The position numbers and the translations under genes are program-made. DNA of 64,000 nucleotides from Saussurea involucrata (taxonomy: Eukaryota; Streptophyta; Magnoliopsida; Asterales; Asteraceae), in contig CM066313.1 of NCBI GenBank assembly GCA_033807775.1, forward strand, positions 84,817,484 to 84,881,483, written 5' to 3'. The notes beneath the pieces were generated by a model. The model searched no databases and was not told the origin of the DNA. It worked only from the letters and a program-made list of their open reading frames with translations. Of this stretch, positions 9,030 through 19,300 are shown one piece after another (the stretch's first letter is position 1; each line of letters opens with the position of its first letter).

Positions 9030-10238
9030 ATGGCCATCACTAGGAGGAACAACACGACTGAGCCGCGAACTGGGGCGGGGATCACGGAGGATCAGATTCG
9101 AGAGATGATTGCGTCTGAGGTAGCGCATGCGATCGGGGAGGCAATCCCCGAGATTATCACCGCCATCCAAGATCAGGTGACGGTTCTGTTGGAAGAGCGC
9201 ATTGCAGCGATTCCGCCGCCTGCTGGGGGACAGCCCCGTAATCGAGAGTTCCAGTATCGGGATCTCTCTGCCTGTTCTCCACCGGAGTTCAAGGGAGACC
9301 CGAACCCAATTGTTAGCATGCGTTGGATTTCTGATATGGAGTGTGCTTTCTTGACCAGCGGCTGCCCGGATAATCTGAAGGTCCGTTTTGCTGTGAACTT
9401 GCTTCGCGATGGGGCGAAGGATTGGTGCGCTTCAGCGCTGACTCTTGCCGAGCGTACTACCTGTACTTGGGAGGAGTTCGTTACTCGGTTCCGTGCCGAG
9501 TACGTGCCTCCGGTAGAGATGGAGCGGATAGCGAAGGAGTTCTTGGAGCTAACCCAAACCACGGACACTGTGAAGGAAATGAACAAGAAATTTACTGAGA
9601 TGGCGCTGTTTTGTCCTCAGTATGCCGCCTCGGAGGAAATGAAGATGGCTCGGTATAAGGATATGTTACGTACCGAGATCAGGGAATTCGTGAGCACGGT
9701 GTCGTACGCTTCTTTGTCAGCAATGATGGATGCAGCCCGGAGAAGGGAGCTGGAGTTAGAGACCCAAGCTAGGAAGAGAAAGGTGACACAGGCGGTGACG
9801 CCAATCTCTGCGGTGCAAAAGAAGTCAAAGTTTTCTGATTCGCGCGGGAGTTCGAGGAGTGGTGGGTTTAAACCCAGGGATACTAGTGGGAAGAGGACTG
9901 ACGGGTGTTTCAAGTGTGGGCAGTCCGGTCATTTCAGCCGGGATTGCAAGTCGCCATTGATGGTCTGCTTTAACAGCAAGCAGACGGGCCACGTGAAGGC
10001 CAATTGTCCGAACGCGAGAGCAGCTGATGGGGGTGGTGCACAGAGGGATCCTACAAATGCCCCACTGCGCATCACTGACGGTCGTACGGGTCAGCCGGGA
10101 ACGGAGGCAGCGCGAGGTAGAGTCCACCAGCTGAAGGTGGAAGAGGCGCAGGCGACGCCTAAAGTGGTGACAGGTATGTTTCATCACCCTCTTTCCTTTC
10201 ATCCTTCCTTTTCATGCCTTGTATTTATATGTTGTTAA
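9030..10238 (+). CDS. gag: Family B Gag (unspliced form, 402 aa)
   Basis: Chromovirus Gag collinear with the family A protein. The Gag core lies at about residues 75-240. The first zinc knuckle, CFKCGQSGHFSRDC, is near residue 296. The second has lost its middle cysteine (CFNSKQTGHVKANC), so only one knuckle is intact. Codon 381 plus one base is followed by a GTATGT donor. Unspliced RNA adds about 21 residues and stops at 10236-10238. Spliced RNA continues into protease and RT as a 789-residue open frame. The start is the first ATG after the leader, with the same context as family A. Confidence 0.87.
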   Translation: MAITRRNNTTEPRTGAGITEDQIREMIASEVAHAIGEAIPEIITAIQDQVTVLLEERIAAIPPPAGGQPRNREFQYRDLSACSPPEFKGDPNPIVSMRWISDMECAFLTSGCPDNLKVRFAVNLLRDGAKDWCASALTLAERTTCTWEEFVTRFRAEYVPPVEMERIAKEFLELTQTTDTVKEMNKKFTEMALFCPQYAASEEMKMARYKDMLRTEIREFVSTVSYASLSAMMDAARRRELELETQARKRKVTQAVTPISAVQKKSKFSDSRGSSRSGGFKPRDTSGKRTDGCFKCGQSGHFSRDCKSPLMVCFNSKQTGHVKANCPNARAADGGGAQRDPTNAPLRITDGRTGQPGTEAARGRVHQLKVEEAQATPKVVTGMFHHPLSFHPSFSCLVFICC

Positions 10239-10249
10239 TTGTATGTTAG
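10174..10249 (+). other. 76-bp GT-AG intron between gag and pol
   Basis: The donor is ACAG|GTATGT and the acceptor is ATGTTAG|GT. The join is phase 1 and restores V-T-G-T-F-L-V-N-S. Exon lengths of 1144 and 1226 bases sum to an open frame. Position and phase match family A. Confidence 0.82.
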
Positions 10250-11475
10250 GTACGTTTCTAGTTAACTCGGTGCCTGCGGTTGTAATGTTTGATAGCGGGG
10301 CTACTCATTCATTTGTGTCTCGCACTTTTAGCGAGAGTTTGGGCCGAGTGGTGGGACGGTTAGGATGTCCTTTGGTAGTCGAGGTTGCCGATGATAGGAC
10401 CTTGACGGTTACAGATGTGTATCGGGGATGCACGTTGGAAATCTCGGGTGTGAGGTTTCCCATCGACTTGATTCCGATAGCTATGCGAGAGCTTTGTGTG
10501 ATTGTGGGCATGGATTGGATGGACGCGTTTGATGCGGAAATTGTTTGTCGCCACAAACAAGTGCGGGTTCGAACCCCAAGCGGGGGGGAGTTGTTGATCC
10601 AGGGAGACTCGCCCAGACGGACTACGGCAATATGTTCCGCGGCGAGGGCTCGGAGACACCTTCAGCATAGTGGTCAGGGATACTTAGCGTATGTGATAGA
10701 TACGCGTGTTGACGAGGCGAAGAAGACTGCCGAAGATGTGCCAGTCGTGAGGGAGTTTGCCGATGTGTTTCCTGACGAGTTACCGGGGATACCTCCTGAA
10801 CGACAGGTAGAGTTTCGAATCGATCTGATTCCGGGTGCTGCTTCGGTGGCCAAGGCACCCTATCGCCTGGCTCCACTGGAAATGAAGGAGCTGTATGATC
10901 AGTTGCAAGAAATTCTCGAGAAAGAGTTCATTAAGCCGAGTTGTTCACCGTGGGGAGCTCCGATTTTGTTCGTAAAGAAGAAGGATGGGTCTCAGCGGAT
11001 GTGTATTGATTACCGGGAGCTGAATAAGCTTACGGTAAAGAATCGTTATCCTCTGCCAAGGATTGACGACTTGTTTGATCAGTTGCAGGGAGCCTCGTGG
11101 TTCTCTAAGATTGACCTGAGATCTGGGTATCATCAGATGCGGGTACGAAGTGAGGATACGGAGAAGACGGCCTTCCGTACGCGATATGGCCATTACGAGT
11201 TCGTGGTGATGCCTTTCGGGCTCACCAACGCACCCGCAGCATTCATGGACCTCATGAACAGGGTATGTAGCCCGATGTTGGATCGCTCGGTGATCGTGTT
11301 CATCGACGATATCCTCGTATATTCGAAGACGAAAGAAGAGCACGAGATGCATTTGTGGGAAGTGTTGGATGTTTTGAGGCGGGAGAAGCTTTATGCTAAG
11401 TTCTCCAAGTGTGAATTCTGGTTACGAGAGGTCCAATTCCTAGGACATGTCGTGAATCAGAACGGTATCATGTAG
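10250..11475 (+). pseudogene. pol: Family B protease and reverse transcriptase, cut off in RT
   Basis: Retropepsin comes first (F-D-S-G-A-T-H-S near 10288; I-V-G-M-D-W-M-D near 10501). RT follows, with the L-F-V-K-K-K-D-G-S-Q-R-M-C-I-D-Y-R stretch, R-I-D-D-L-F, I-D-L-R-S-G-Y-H-Q and the catalytic F-I-D-D-I-L near 11299. The frame is undamaged from protease through the RT palm. It ends at a TAG right after the G-H-V-V-N-Q-N-G-I motif, where foreign sequence begins. RNase H, integrase and chromodomain are absent. This copy is better preserved than the second one, which has a frameshift. Confidence 0.88.
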
Positions 11476-12030
11476 GAAAGACAATTTCTTCGCATTTTAT
11501 AGGTCTTCTAGTGGTAATACTAGATTTATTGAAATTTGTTTCTATTAAATCAGTTTCATTTTTATCTTTATCTACCGTTTTACACATGGGGTTTAAAGTG
11601 TATAGAGGTTTATAATATATTCTATAACAAATGCATATAACTTCTGTTCCAGGAGTATAATTGTAACCATTTGTTTTAACACTTAGGGTTAAAGCATCCA
11701 ATATATTGATATCAGATAAAGACAAAGTTAGGTTGGGATAAACATTAAAATAGACTGGACCATGGGCCCGACTGGATTGTATCATTCCCATCAGGGATTG
11801 TTTCCAGTTTATATTTCTTCCCTCACGTAAAGTTGCAAGAAAGCTTTCTGGTAACCCTTCTAGAGTTAATGGTCTAAAAGCAATTTGAACTATACCTATA
11901 TGTAAAAACTTATGAGTTTTTAAAAAAGAGTAAATATCAGATTTATTTAACAAACGAAGGATCATTTCATCATCATGTAAGGGAATAGAGGACTCAGTAG
12001 TCTTAACAATTTGTTTTAAATAATAATAAC
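11468..12030 (-). pseudogene. Endogenous pararetrovirus fragment: caulimovirid-like movement protein
   Basis: The reverse strand encodes about 185 residues resembling the central and C-terminal part of the 30K-superfamily movement protein of Caulimoviridae, the protein that widens plasmodesmata for cell-to-cell spread. The core beta-strand region and its conserved Asp-containing motif are recognisable. The N-terminal part is missing. Upstream the frame enters an AT-rich trinucleotide repeat and transposon-like DNA that are not viral. The C terminus runs into the family B RT junction, whose bases supply the stop codon. No other viral gene is seen. Recognition is from family knowledge, without a database search. 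Confidence 0.75.
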
Positions 12031-12072
12031 ATAATAGTGATAATAATATAATAATATAATAATAATAAAATA
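12012..12072. repeat. TAA/TAATA microsatellite
   Basis: An irregular TAA-rich run beside the movement protein fragment. It creates a run of Tyr and Ile codons on the reverse strand that is not real protein. Confidence 0.7.
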
Positions 12073-12074
12073 AT

Positions 12075-12200
12075 TTTTTCTGGGGGATTGCGACGGAAAC
12101 CGGAAATTCCGACGGTTTTCTGGTGGATACCGCCATCGGAAATCAAAATTTCAATTTTTTTTAGAAAAGGGCGGAGTTTTCAAAGATAATTTAATTTCCG
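12075..12200. mobile_element. CACTA-like subterminal sequence, fragment
   Basis: Short CCGACGG / CCGTCGG-like units (for example GCGACGGAAACC and TTCCGACGG) resemble the subterminal region of the CACTA end at 27400-27660. No terminal CACTA is seen here, so this is a remnant at best. Confidence 0.35.
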
Positions 12201-12458
12201 GTGGATGGATTCGTCGGTATTCCGCCGCAACAAAATAAGGGTTTTCAACCCCCTTCTCCTCTTTAGCCTTAAACGAACAGAAAGCAATCCCATTCTCCTC
12301 TCTAGCCGACGAACGGAAGCAATTTCTGGCGAGAGAGACACACATCCGGACAATTGCTCGTCGCCGGCGCCTCCCTCTTCTCCTCTCCGGCCGACTCCCA
12401 CCTCCCTTCTCCAGCCGATTTCGACTTTTGGGGAAAAAAATCTTTTCTTTGAAGAATG

Positions 12459-12514
<56 letters not shown>

Positions 12515-12727
12515 GTATATGTATATGTATATATTTTTGAAGATGGTAAATTTTTTAGCATAATGTGTATATATTTATGTATAGTTTGTGTATGTGTGGC
12601 TTCTCTTCTTCATGGTACTACTTCCCAACATTTTCTTGATTTGTTTCTTGAAAATCAACACCATAAACAATGTAAAAAGTGGCGCAAATTAGTTCTTTTT
12701 AAGTATAATTTTATCTCAAACTAACTA
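12201..12727. other. Intergenic, no gene recognised; TA-rich microsatellite
   Basis: Contains a CT-rich, UTR-like stretch (12240-12440), then a (TA)n repeat passing into (GTATAT)n at 12463-12533, then plain AT-rich DNA. The repeat is about 18 bp shorter in the second copy (53848-53895). I see no supported coding sequence. Confidence 0.6.
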
Positions 12728-13090
12728 TTAGGCCATGCGTACCGGTTACTACCCGAGAGCGGGTAAGGGCTCGGCTTCGAGCGGTTTCCGATACGGGGGG
12801 GGGGGGGGGGGGGGTAGCTAGCGGGTTCAGCTACCGGGTTCCCCAACCCGCTATACCCGTTGCCATTTTATTTATTTTTTTTAATTTTTTTTAAATTTTT
12901 TGAAAAAAATTCCGTTGAACGACTAGTTTGTTTAAAAAAAATTATTTTTTTTTCAAATTAATCACACTATATATATTAATCCAAACATCTTATTTTTTCA
13001 CACCAAATTATTTCAAATTCTCTCAAATTCAATATCTTCTTCCATTTCTCTCAAATTCAATACTTTCTTCCATTTCTCTCAAATTTCATC

Positions 13091-14408
13091 ATGAATCCAA
13101 ACACCATACCTACATCCCGTCGTAACCGACCGGATACACCGCAACAAGACCCGGAGCTTGGCTTCCAAGCGTTTTCTCAACAAGGTTATGTTCCGCAACA
13201 AGCGTTTTCTCAACAAGGTTATGTTCCGCAACAACCGTTTTCTCAACAAGGTTATGTTCCGCAATTGCCCCCAAACGTTGGTTTCCAACAATTTCCGCAA
13301 CACCCGTATGCTCATCAATTTACATATCCTGCTTTGATTCAACAAGGTTTTACTCCCGCCAATTACCAACTTTCTCAACCCACAATCAATCTCGACGACG
13401 ACTTTGTTCCTGAAACCCAACAACCGCACACACCACAATATAGTACCACACAACAATCAATCCCGGAACCATCAAACCCGACACCAACGCAAAAAGGAAA
13501 AAAGAAAAAATTTGAAACAAGGCAAAAACGACGGGTGTGGACAAAAGAGGAGGAAGTGGCGTTAGTGTCGGCGTGGGTTGACGTTTCGGAGGACCCCGTT
13601 ATCAGAAACGCACAAACCGGTGGTAATATTTTTATTATTATTTTTATTATTATTATTAATATTCTTGTTATTATTCTTATACTTGAATTTATATAAATGT
13701 AGACAGTTTTTGGAACCGAATCTCGAAGGTGTTCTATGATTCTATGGGTCGCCAAGATTATAGATCATTGCATCAACTGAACACCAAGTTCAACGGCCTC
13801 AACAAGATAATAACGTTTTTTGCCGGCATCTACAACAACTTGTTCTATAATAGATCAAGCGGAATGAGTGAAGCCGATATTTTACGAATGGCACACCATC
13901 GGTACCAAGCGGAATGTGGGGTTGCTTTCACCCATGAACAAGCTTGGGATGCCCTCAAAAAATGTCCAAAATGGGCAACGGTTCCAACGATGTCGACAAA
14001 TTCATCCCGGGGTTCAAAGCGTACCAAACCTTCCGATGATGACGATGAAGATGTTCGGGTTGACGAGGTCGAGCAACTTCAACAACCCATCGGGAGAAAC
14101 AAGGCAAAAAAACATCAACGAGTAATACGAGCGGGTCGAATACGAACGAAAGTGTTACTCAGTTGTTGACGACCATAGGCTGGTTCAACGGGCAGATTGA
14201 GGGTACAATGGAGTACAAAATGAAAAAACTTGAACTTGAACAACAACAGTTGCAGGTTCAACGAGAACAGTTGGAACTCGAACGAGAAAAGCGATATCAA
14301 CAAGACTTCGACTTTTTCATATCCCCGCATGATCACCTTTCGGGAGACGTTTTGATGGCTACTTTAGCGAGAAAAGAGAAAATTAGAAAATATCATAATT
14401 TTGGGTAA
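13091..14408 (+). pseudogene. Harbinger ORF1, Myb/SANT-like DNA-binding protein, frameshifted
   Basis: The accessory protein of PIF/Harbinger elements, which helps the transposase bind element ends. Exon 1 (13091-13622) has a Q-rich N terminus with repeated F-S-Q-Q-G-Y-V-P-Q-Q and then a SANT-like helix region (R-R-V-W-T-K-E-E-E). An intron (13623-13702, GTAATA to ATGTAG) joins to F-W-N-R-I-S-K-V-F-Y-D-S-M-G-R-Q-D in exon 2. The C terminus has an acidic patch, then a charged coiled coil (L-E-L-E-Q-Q-Q near 14225). A one-base shift in the A-rich run near 14105 breaks the frame before the coil. The same break is in the second copy. Confidence 0.78.
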
Positions 14409-15284
14409 TTTTGTATTTTGTAATTTTTATTTTTTTACTGTTTTGTATTTTGTAATTTTTAATTTTTTAATGAATGATATGAATTTTTATTTTTATTATT
14501 TATCTTATTTTTATTTATTAAAAAATATATAAAAATTTTTATTTTGTTAAATAATTAAATGTATAAATAAAAGAATTAAAAAGGATGAGCAGGGCCGGCC
14601 CTGGCCACGTGCAGCCCGTGCGACCGCACAGGGCATCAAAGCCTAAGGGGGCATCAAGTTGTGATTTATTACTAGTTTTGGGTTTAATAATTTGGGAATT
14701 GGACAACTAAGTTTTAACTATAAAATAGACTAAGGCCTGGTAGTGATAGATATTGAATGCACATCATGAACTGGTGAACACCCAACATTTCAACAACTCA
14801 AGTTGATTTCTATTTAGCATCTTAACGAAATAATAAGTTTTCTTAATGAACAAATATGATCGCAAAAAGTTCTAGTCGTTTACGTTCGTTCGTTTAGTAT
14901 CTTAACGAATGAACATTAACGAACACATTTTCTTTACGAATGAACAAGAATACTAAAAATTCCATTGTTTACCATTCGTGTAAGTTAAACAAACGAACAA
15001 GAACAAAAAAAAACTTTCGTTCATTTACCATTCATGCTTGTTTGTTCAGTTAAGTTAAACGAATGAACACAAACAACCCTCCGCTCGTGTTCGTCCAGTT
15101 CGTTTTGCATATTGAAATTTGCAATGCACAAAAGCACATCAATGTATCAACAACGGTAACAACATATTATGATATTGTCTAATTAGGTATTTGTTCTTTG
15201 CAATGCATAATAGCATATATTATGAATTTTATAATTTATCATTTTTCTTTTGACACTTGTTTACTTTGAGGTTTGACATTACCA

Positions 15285-15748
15285 TGTTGGAACCACCTTA
15301 AAAGTGACCGTCACTGATCGTTTATCATTCCTGATATGATAATTGACAATAACTGAAATCCCTGTCTGGTAAATATATGATGGGCGTATTTACTATTATT
15401 GACATACTATAGGGTTTCCCATTAGGTGATTGGAACTATGGGGAATTATATGGCACATAATAAACACCAAGGGTTAAAAGTGTGAGATACTCTTATTATA
15501 AATAGAGTACCCTAATCTTTCTTTTAACCCTAATCACAAAATCAGCTGATTAAGAACACAGCCGTGCGCCTCCCTGTGATCGTCTCTCTCGATCGATCAT
15601 CATCCCATCATAATACGATCACCTCGTTCTGGGAACCCGACAATCAATGGCAAATATGTTTAATGCTTTCACTGGATCCTCAGGATCATCGGGTATGTTT
15701 TCTTGTCATCTTATTATCTATCAAATACAAATCATGATTATTCCAACA
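15285..15748 (+). repeat. Element D 5' LTR
   Basis: A TATA box (TATAAATA, 15497-15504) places the transcript start near 15530. The gag-pol start codon lies inside the LTR at 15647, followed by 46 coding bases and a splice donor. It differs from the 3' LTR by a 2-bp indel and one or two substitutions. Confidence 0.93.
15497..15504 (+). promoter_or_regulatory. Element D TATA box
   Basis: TATAAATA in the LTR, about 150 bp before the gag start codon. It is the only good TATA match in the LTR. Confidence 0.7.
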
Positions 15749-15750
15749 TG

Positions 15751-15762
15751 TGGTATCAGAGC
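15751..15762 (+). promoter_or_regulatory. Element D primer binding site
   Basis: TGGTATCAGAGC lies two bases after the LTR, complementary to initiator tRNA-Met. It lies inside the inferred intron. Confidence 0.9.
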
Positions 15763-15998
15763 CCCAGGTTCAAAATTGATTCATGATTTGTATTAGTTTT
15801 TTGATGGCTTTAATTCATTGGTTTCTTTCGTGTTTATGTATGCCGCCGCAAACATCAAAACTGCATTGAATTGCAATTTTATCATCTGCGATTATAATGC
15901 TATTTTTCCATCGTATTAAACCCTAATTATGCCATGTTAATTGATCAATGTTATTTATCCCGAATTGATCAATGTATAGAATTTTTTTTTTGGTTGAA

Positions 15999-16308
15999 CC
16001 TTACTTTTCGCTACTGATCATTGCGAAAACCTTACTTTTCGCTACTGTACATTGCGAAAACCTTACTTTTCGCTACTGTACATTGCGAAAACCTTACTTT
16101 TCGCTTATGTACATTGCGAAAACCTTACTTTTCGCTAATGTACATTGCGAAAACCTTACTTTTCGCTACTGTACATTGCGAAAACCTTACTTTTCGCTAC
16201 TGTACATTGCGAAAACCTTACTTTTCGCTTCTGTACATTGCGAAAACCTTACTTTTCGCTACTGTACATAGCGAAAACCTTACTTTTCGCTTCTGTACAT
16301 AGCGAAAA
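15999..16308 (+). repeat. Ten 31-bp hairpin-forming tandem repeats
   Basis: Ten head-to-tail 31-bp units, each with TTTTCGC and GCGAAAA around an 11-base loop. The junctions between units can pair in the same way (GCGAAAA-CCTTAC-TTTTCGC), so the RNA could fold in two registers. Variation lies mostly in the loop (CTACTG, CTTCTG, TTATG). Unit length is not a multiple of three and the frames seen across it are artefacts. The second copy also has ten units (57327-57636). Confidence 0.93.
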
Positions 16309-19300
16309 CCTTGCACTAATATTTATGGTCTCATCATTTGTGCCCAAAGGTCAAATATGATTCTCATAATGCATTTTTTTTCCTTTTGCATAATGAACAC
16401 TGAGTATACTAATTCTGCCCAAAGGTGATTTAATATACCTGTGTGTCAAAAGGACTTTCTACATGCATAATTCACACGATGCTCTATTTTGTGCCCAAAG
16501 GTCAAAAGATAAGCATTGCGTTGCATAACCCTAACGCTCATGTTTACTTAGATATTAGTTATTTCTGCCCAAAGGTGATGTAACATCTAAGTAGAGCCTT
16601 ACTTTGACTTATTGTTTTGGTGTTTACAATAGGTATACTCATCACTAGCTTCATCACTAAAATGGTCATAGTTTCATTACTCTAAGGAATATTACTGTTA
16701 GGCCTGCTTACTTTAACATTACTTTGATTCCATTACTTTAAGAAACATTACTTTGTCCGCCTTTTATAGCTAACTACGTCACTATGATAGTCTTCTATAA
16801 CTTATATCCTCCTCCTTTTCTAATCAGTACCTAACTTTGGCATTGAGCCACTTACTGGTGCGAACTTTGCGTCATGGAAGGATCAATTACTTCTTACTCT
16901 GGGGATGCTAGACCTTGACCATGCTATTCGCCATGATGAACCCACTGCTATTACTGCTGCGTCCACTGCAGCTCAGAAAGCGGATTTTGAAAAGTGGGAA
17001 AGGGCAAATCGCTTGTCACTAATGATGGTCAAGAACTCCATTAACCTCAGTATCCGAGGAGCTATCCCTGACTCTGATAAAGTCAAAACTTACCTCAAAT
17101 CTGTTGAGGATCACTTCAAGGGATCGTCTAAGGCTCATGCAAGTAGCTTAATGCTACAGATGCCCACTCTTAAATATGAAGGAAATAGCAGTGTCCGTGA
17201 ACACATTATGAAAATGATTGATATGGCTCATAAGCTTAAGAGTCTTGAGATGGAAGTCTCTGATAATTTTCTTGTGCATTTCATAATGACCTCTTTGCCT
17301 GCTCGGTTCGACACCTTCAAAGTTAACTACAACGCTATGAAGGATAAATGGTCGATAAGTGAACTGATTGCAATGTGTGTGCAAGAGGAGGATCGTCTAA
17401 AGCTGGTACAACCTGAAGCTGTTCACCTGACAACCACTACTAATTCTAAGAAAAGGAAGGGTAATCACGGTAATCAGACTGGAAATAAAGTCCAAAAGGA
17501 TAATAATCATGGTGCCGTTGCCTCTGGCTCTAAATCCTTGTCTAACAAACCTAGCTGCAAATTCTGTCGTGCCAAAGGGCACGGACAGAAAGATTGCCCT
17601 AAGTTCAAGGAATGGCTAGCTAAGAAAGGTAACATTCTTTATGTAATATTTGATTCCTTTACTACTGATGTCCCTATTAATACATGGTGGGGTGACTCTG
17701 GTTCTATGGTCCATGTGACAAACTCAATGCAGGGATTCCTTACAATCCAGAAGCTACCAAAGGGCCAAAGAAAACTTAGAGTTGGAAGTGGTGATCTCTT
17801 AGATGTCGAAGCCATGGGAACTTTAAATTTACATATGAGTACCGGAAAGTGTATTAGACTAGTGGATATCTTATATGTACCGAGAATTACTCGGAACCTT
17901 GTATCCATATCTAGACTAGACCTTGAAGGTTATGTAATAATTCATGGTTGCGGCAAGATTGCTATTACTCATAATAATGAATTACTTGGTCGAGGTTTCT
18001 TGGATGGATTACTGTATAAATTGGAACTAGATCATAATTTCTCACAGTCTTTGTTGTCACTTAATATTGATGACGTAACTAAAACAACAAAATCACCTAA
18101 ACAATTAGAGAATTCCTCCATGTTGTGGCATAAACGTCTCGGCCACATCTCACGAGATCGAATGACTCGACTCGTAAAGGATGGAATCTTACATTCTCTT
18201 GATTTTAGTGATTTTGAAACATGTATTAAGTGCCTCAAAGGAAAAATGGCAAAAGGGAATAAGAAAGGAGCTACTAGAAGTTCCAACTTGTTGGAAATAA
18301 TTCACACTGATATTAGTGGTCCTTATCCCGCATCAATCACAGGACATACATCATTTATTACATTTATTGACGATTATTCGCGTTATATGCACCTATATCT
18401 GATTAAGGAAAAATCTGAATCCTTACAAACTTTTATTGATTTTAAAACTTTGGTTGAAAACCAACTTGATCATAAAATAAAAGTTGTGAGATCAGATAGA
18501 GGAGGTGAGTATTATGGTAGACATACTGATATTGGTTAAGCTCCTGGTCCTTTCTATAACTTTTGCAAGGAACAAGGCATAATTAACCAATACACCATGC
18601 CTGGTTCTCCTCAACAAAATGGTGTTGCTGAAAGGAGAAACAGAACCTTAATGGACATGGTGAGAAGTATGCTTGCTAACACTAACTTACCTACTTTCCT
18701 CTGGACTGAGGCATTAAAAACAGCCGTTCATATACTCAATAGGGTTCCATCAAAATCTGTCCCTAAAACTCCTTATGAAATCTGGACAGGTAGGAAACCG
18801 AGTCTAAAATATATGAAAGTATGGGGTTGTCCTGCCGAAGCAAAAGTCTATAACCCTAACTTAAAGAAACTGGATCCTAAAACCCTTACATGTTTCTTTA
18901 TCGGTTATCCTGATAACTCAAAAGGTTATCGTTTTTACTGTCCTTCCCACACTACGAGCAACATTGACACGCAGCATGCAACATTTCTTGAGAACTCAAA
19001 GATCAGTGGGAGCACGACAAATCATGACTCAGATTTGCAAGAAGTACAAGAAGCGGGGGGAAACCATTCTTCCGGTATACTTATTCCTCCGATAATTCCT
19101 CTTGTACCCACCGTTGCTCCTAATATCAGTGATCCTGCTCCTCCTAACCCAAATACCGAGGGAACATCATCATCGCTTCCGAATGCTGAGCCTAATATCA
19201 CTGATTCCACTCCTTCTGTTACTGAACCGGAAAATCAACTCAGGAGATCATCTAGGGCACGCAGGGCCACAAATTTTGATGATTTCATAACCTTTTTATC

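Larger units (their letters stand above)
8227..11475 (+). mobile_element. Family B internal region, first copy (Ty3/gypsy, Tekay-like), 3' truncated
   Basis: Contains a primer binding site, a leader of about 800 bp without genes (8245-9029), gag, a small intron, protease and RT. It breaks off inside RT, where a pararetrovirus-like fragment begins. Gag is about 80 percent similar to family A by eye, and the leader and LTR are also related. The primer binding site reads TGGTATCAGATC, differing from the canonical sequence at one base. Confidence 0.88.
15693..16827 (+). other. 1135-bp GT-AG intron from LTR into leader
   Basis: The donor G|GTATGT at 15693 lies 56 bp inside the LTR end. The acceptor TAATCAG ends at 16827. 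One base left on exon 1 plus TA of exon 2 makes a valine codon and keeps the frame. The intron holds the LTR end, the primer binding site (15751-15762), the 31-bp array and four TGCCCAAAGGT motifs (16338-16575). Without splicing, the Gag core has no upstream start codon in frame before a stop at 16821. Confidence 0.8.

Noticed and set aside
10560..10590. GGTTCGAACCCC resembling a tRNA T-loop or Pol III B box
   Set aside because: It lies in the protease coding sequence; no A box at the right distance, no cloverleaf, and family A lacks the perfect box.
12151..12561. Reverse-strand frame of 136 codons with Tyr-Ile runs
   Set aside because: Half of it is a translated TA repeat and the rest has no domain.
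15999..16308. 31-bp repeats as a CRISPR array or as a repeat protein (31-residue periodicity in three frames)
   Set aside because: There are no spacers, all three frames are open only because the repeat lacks stops, and the array lies in an intron upstream of gag.
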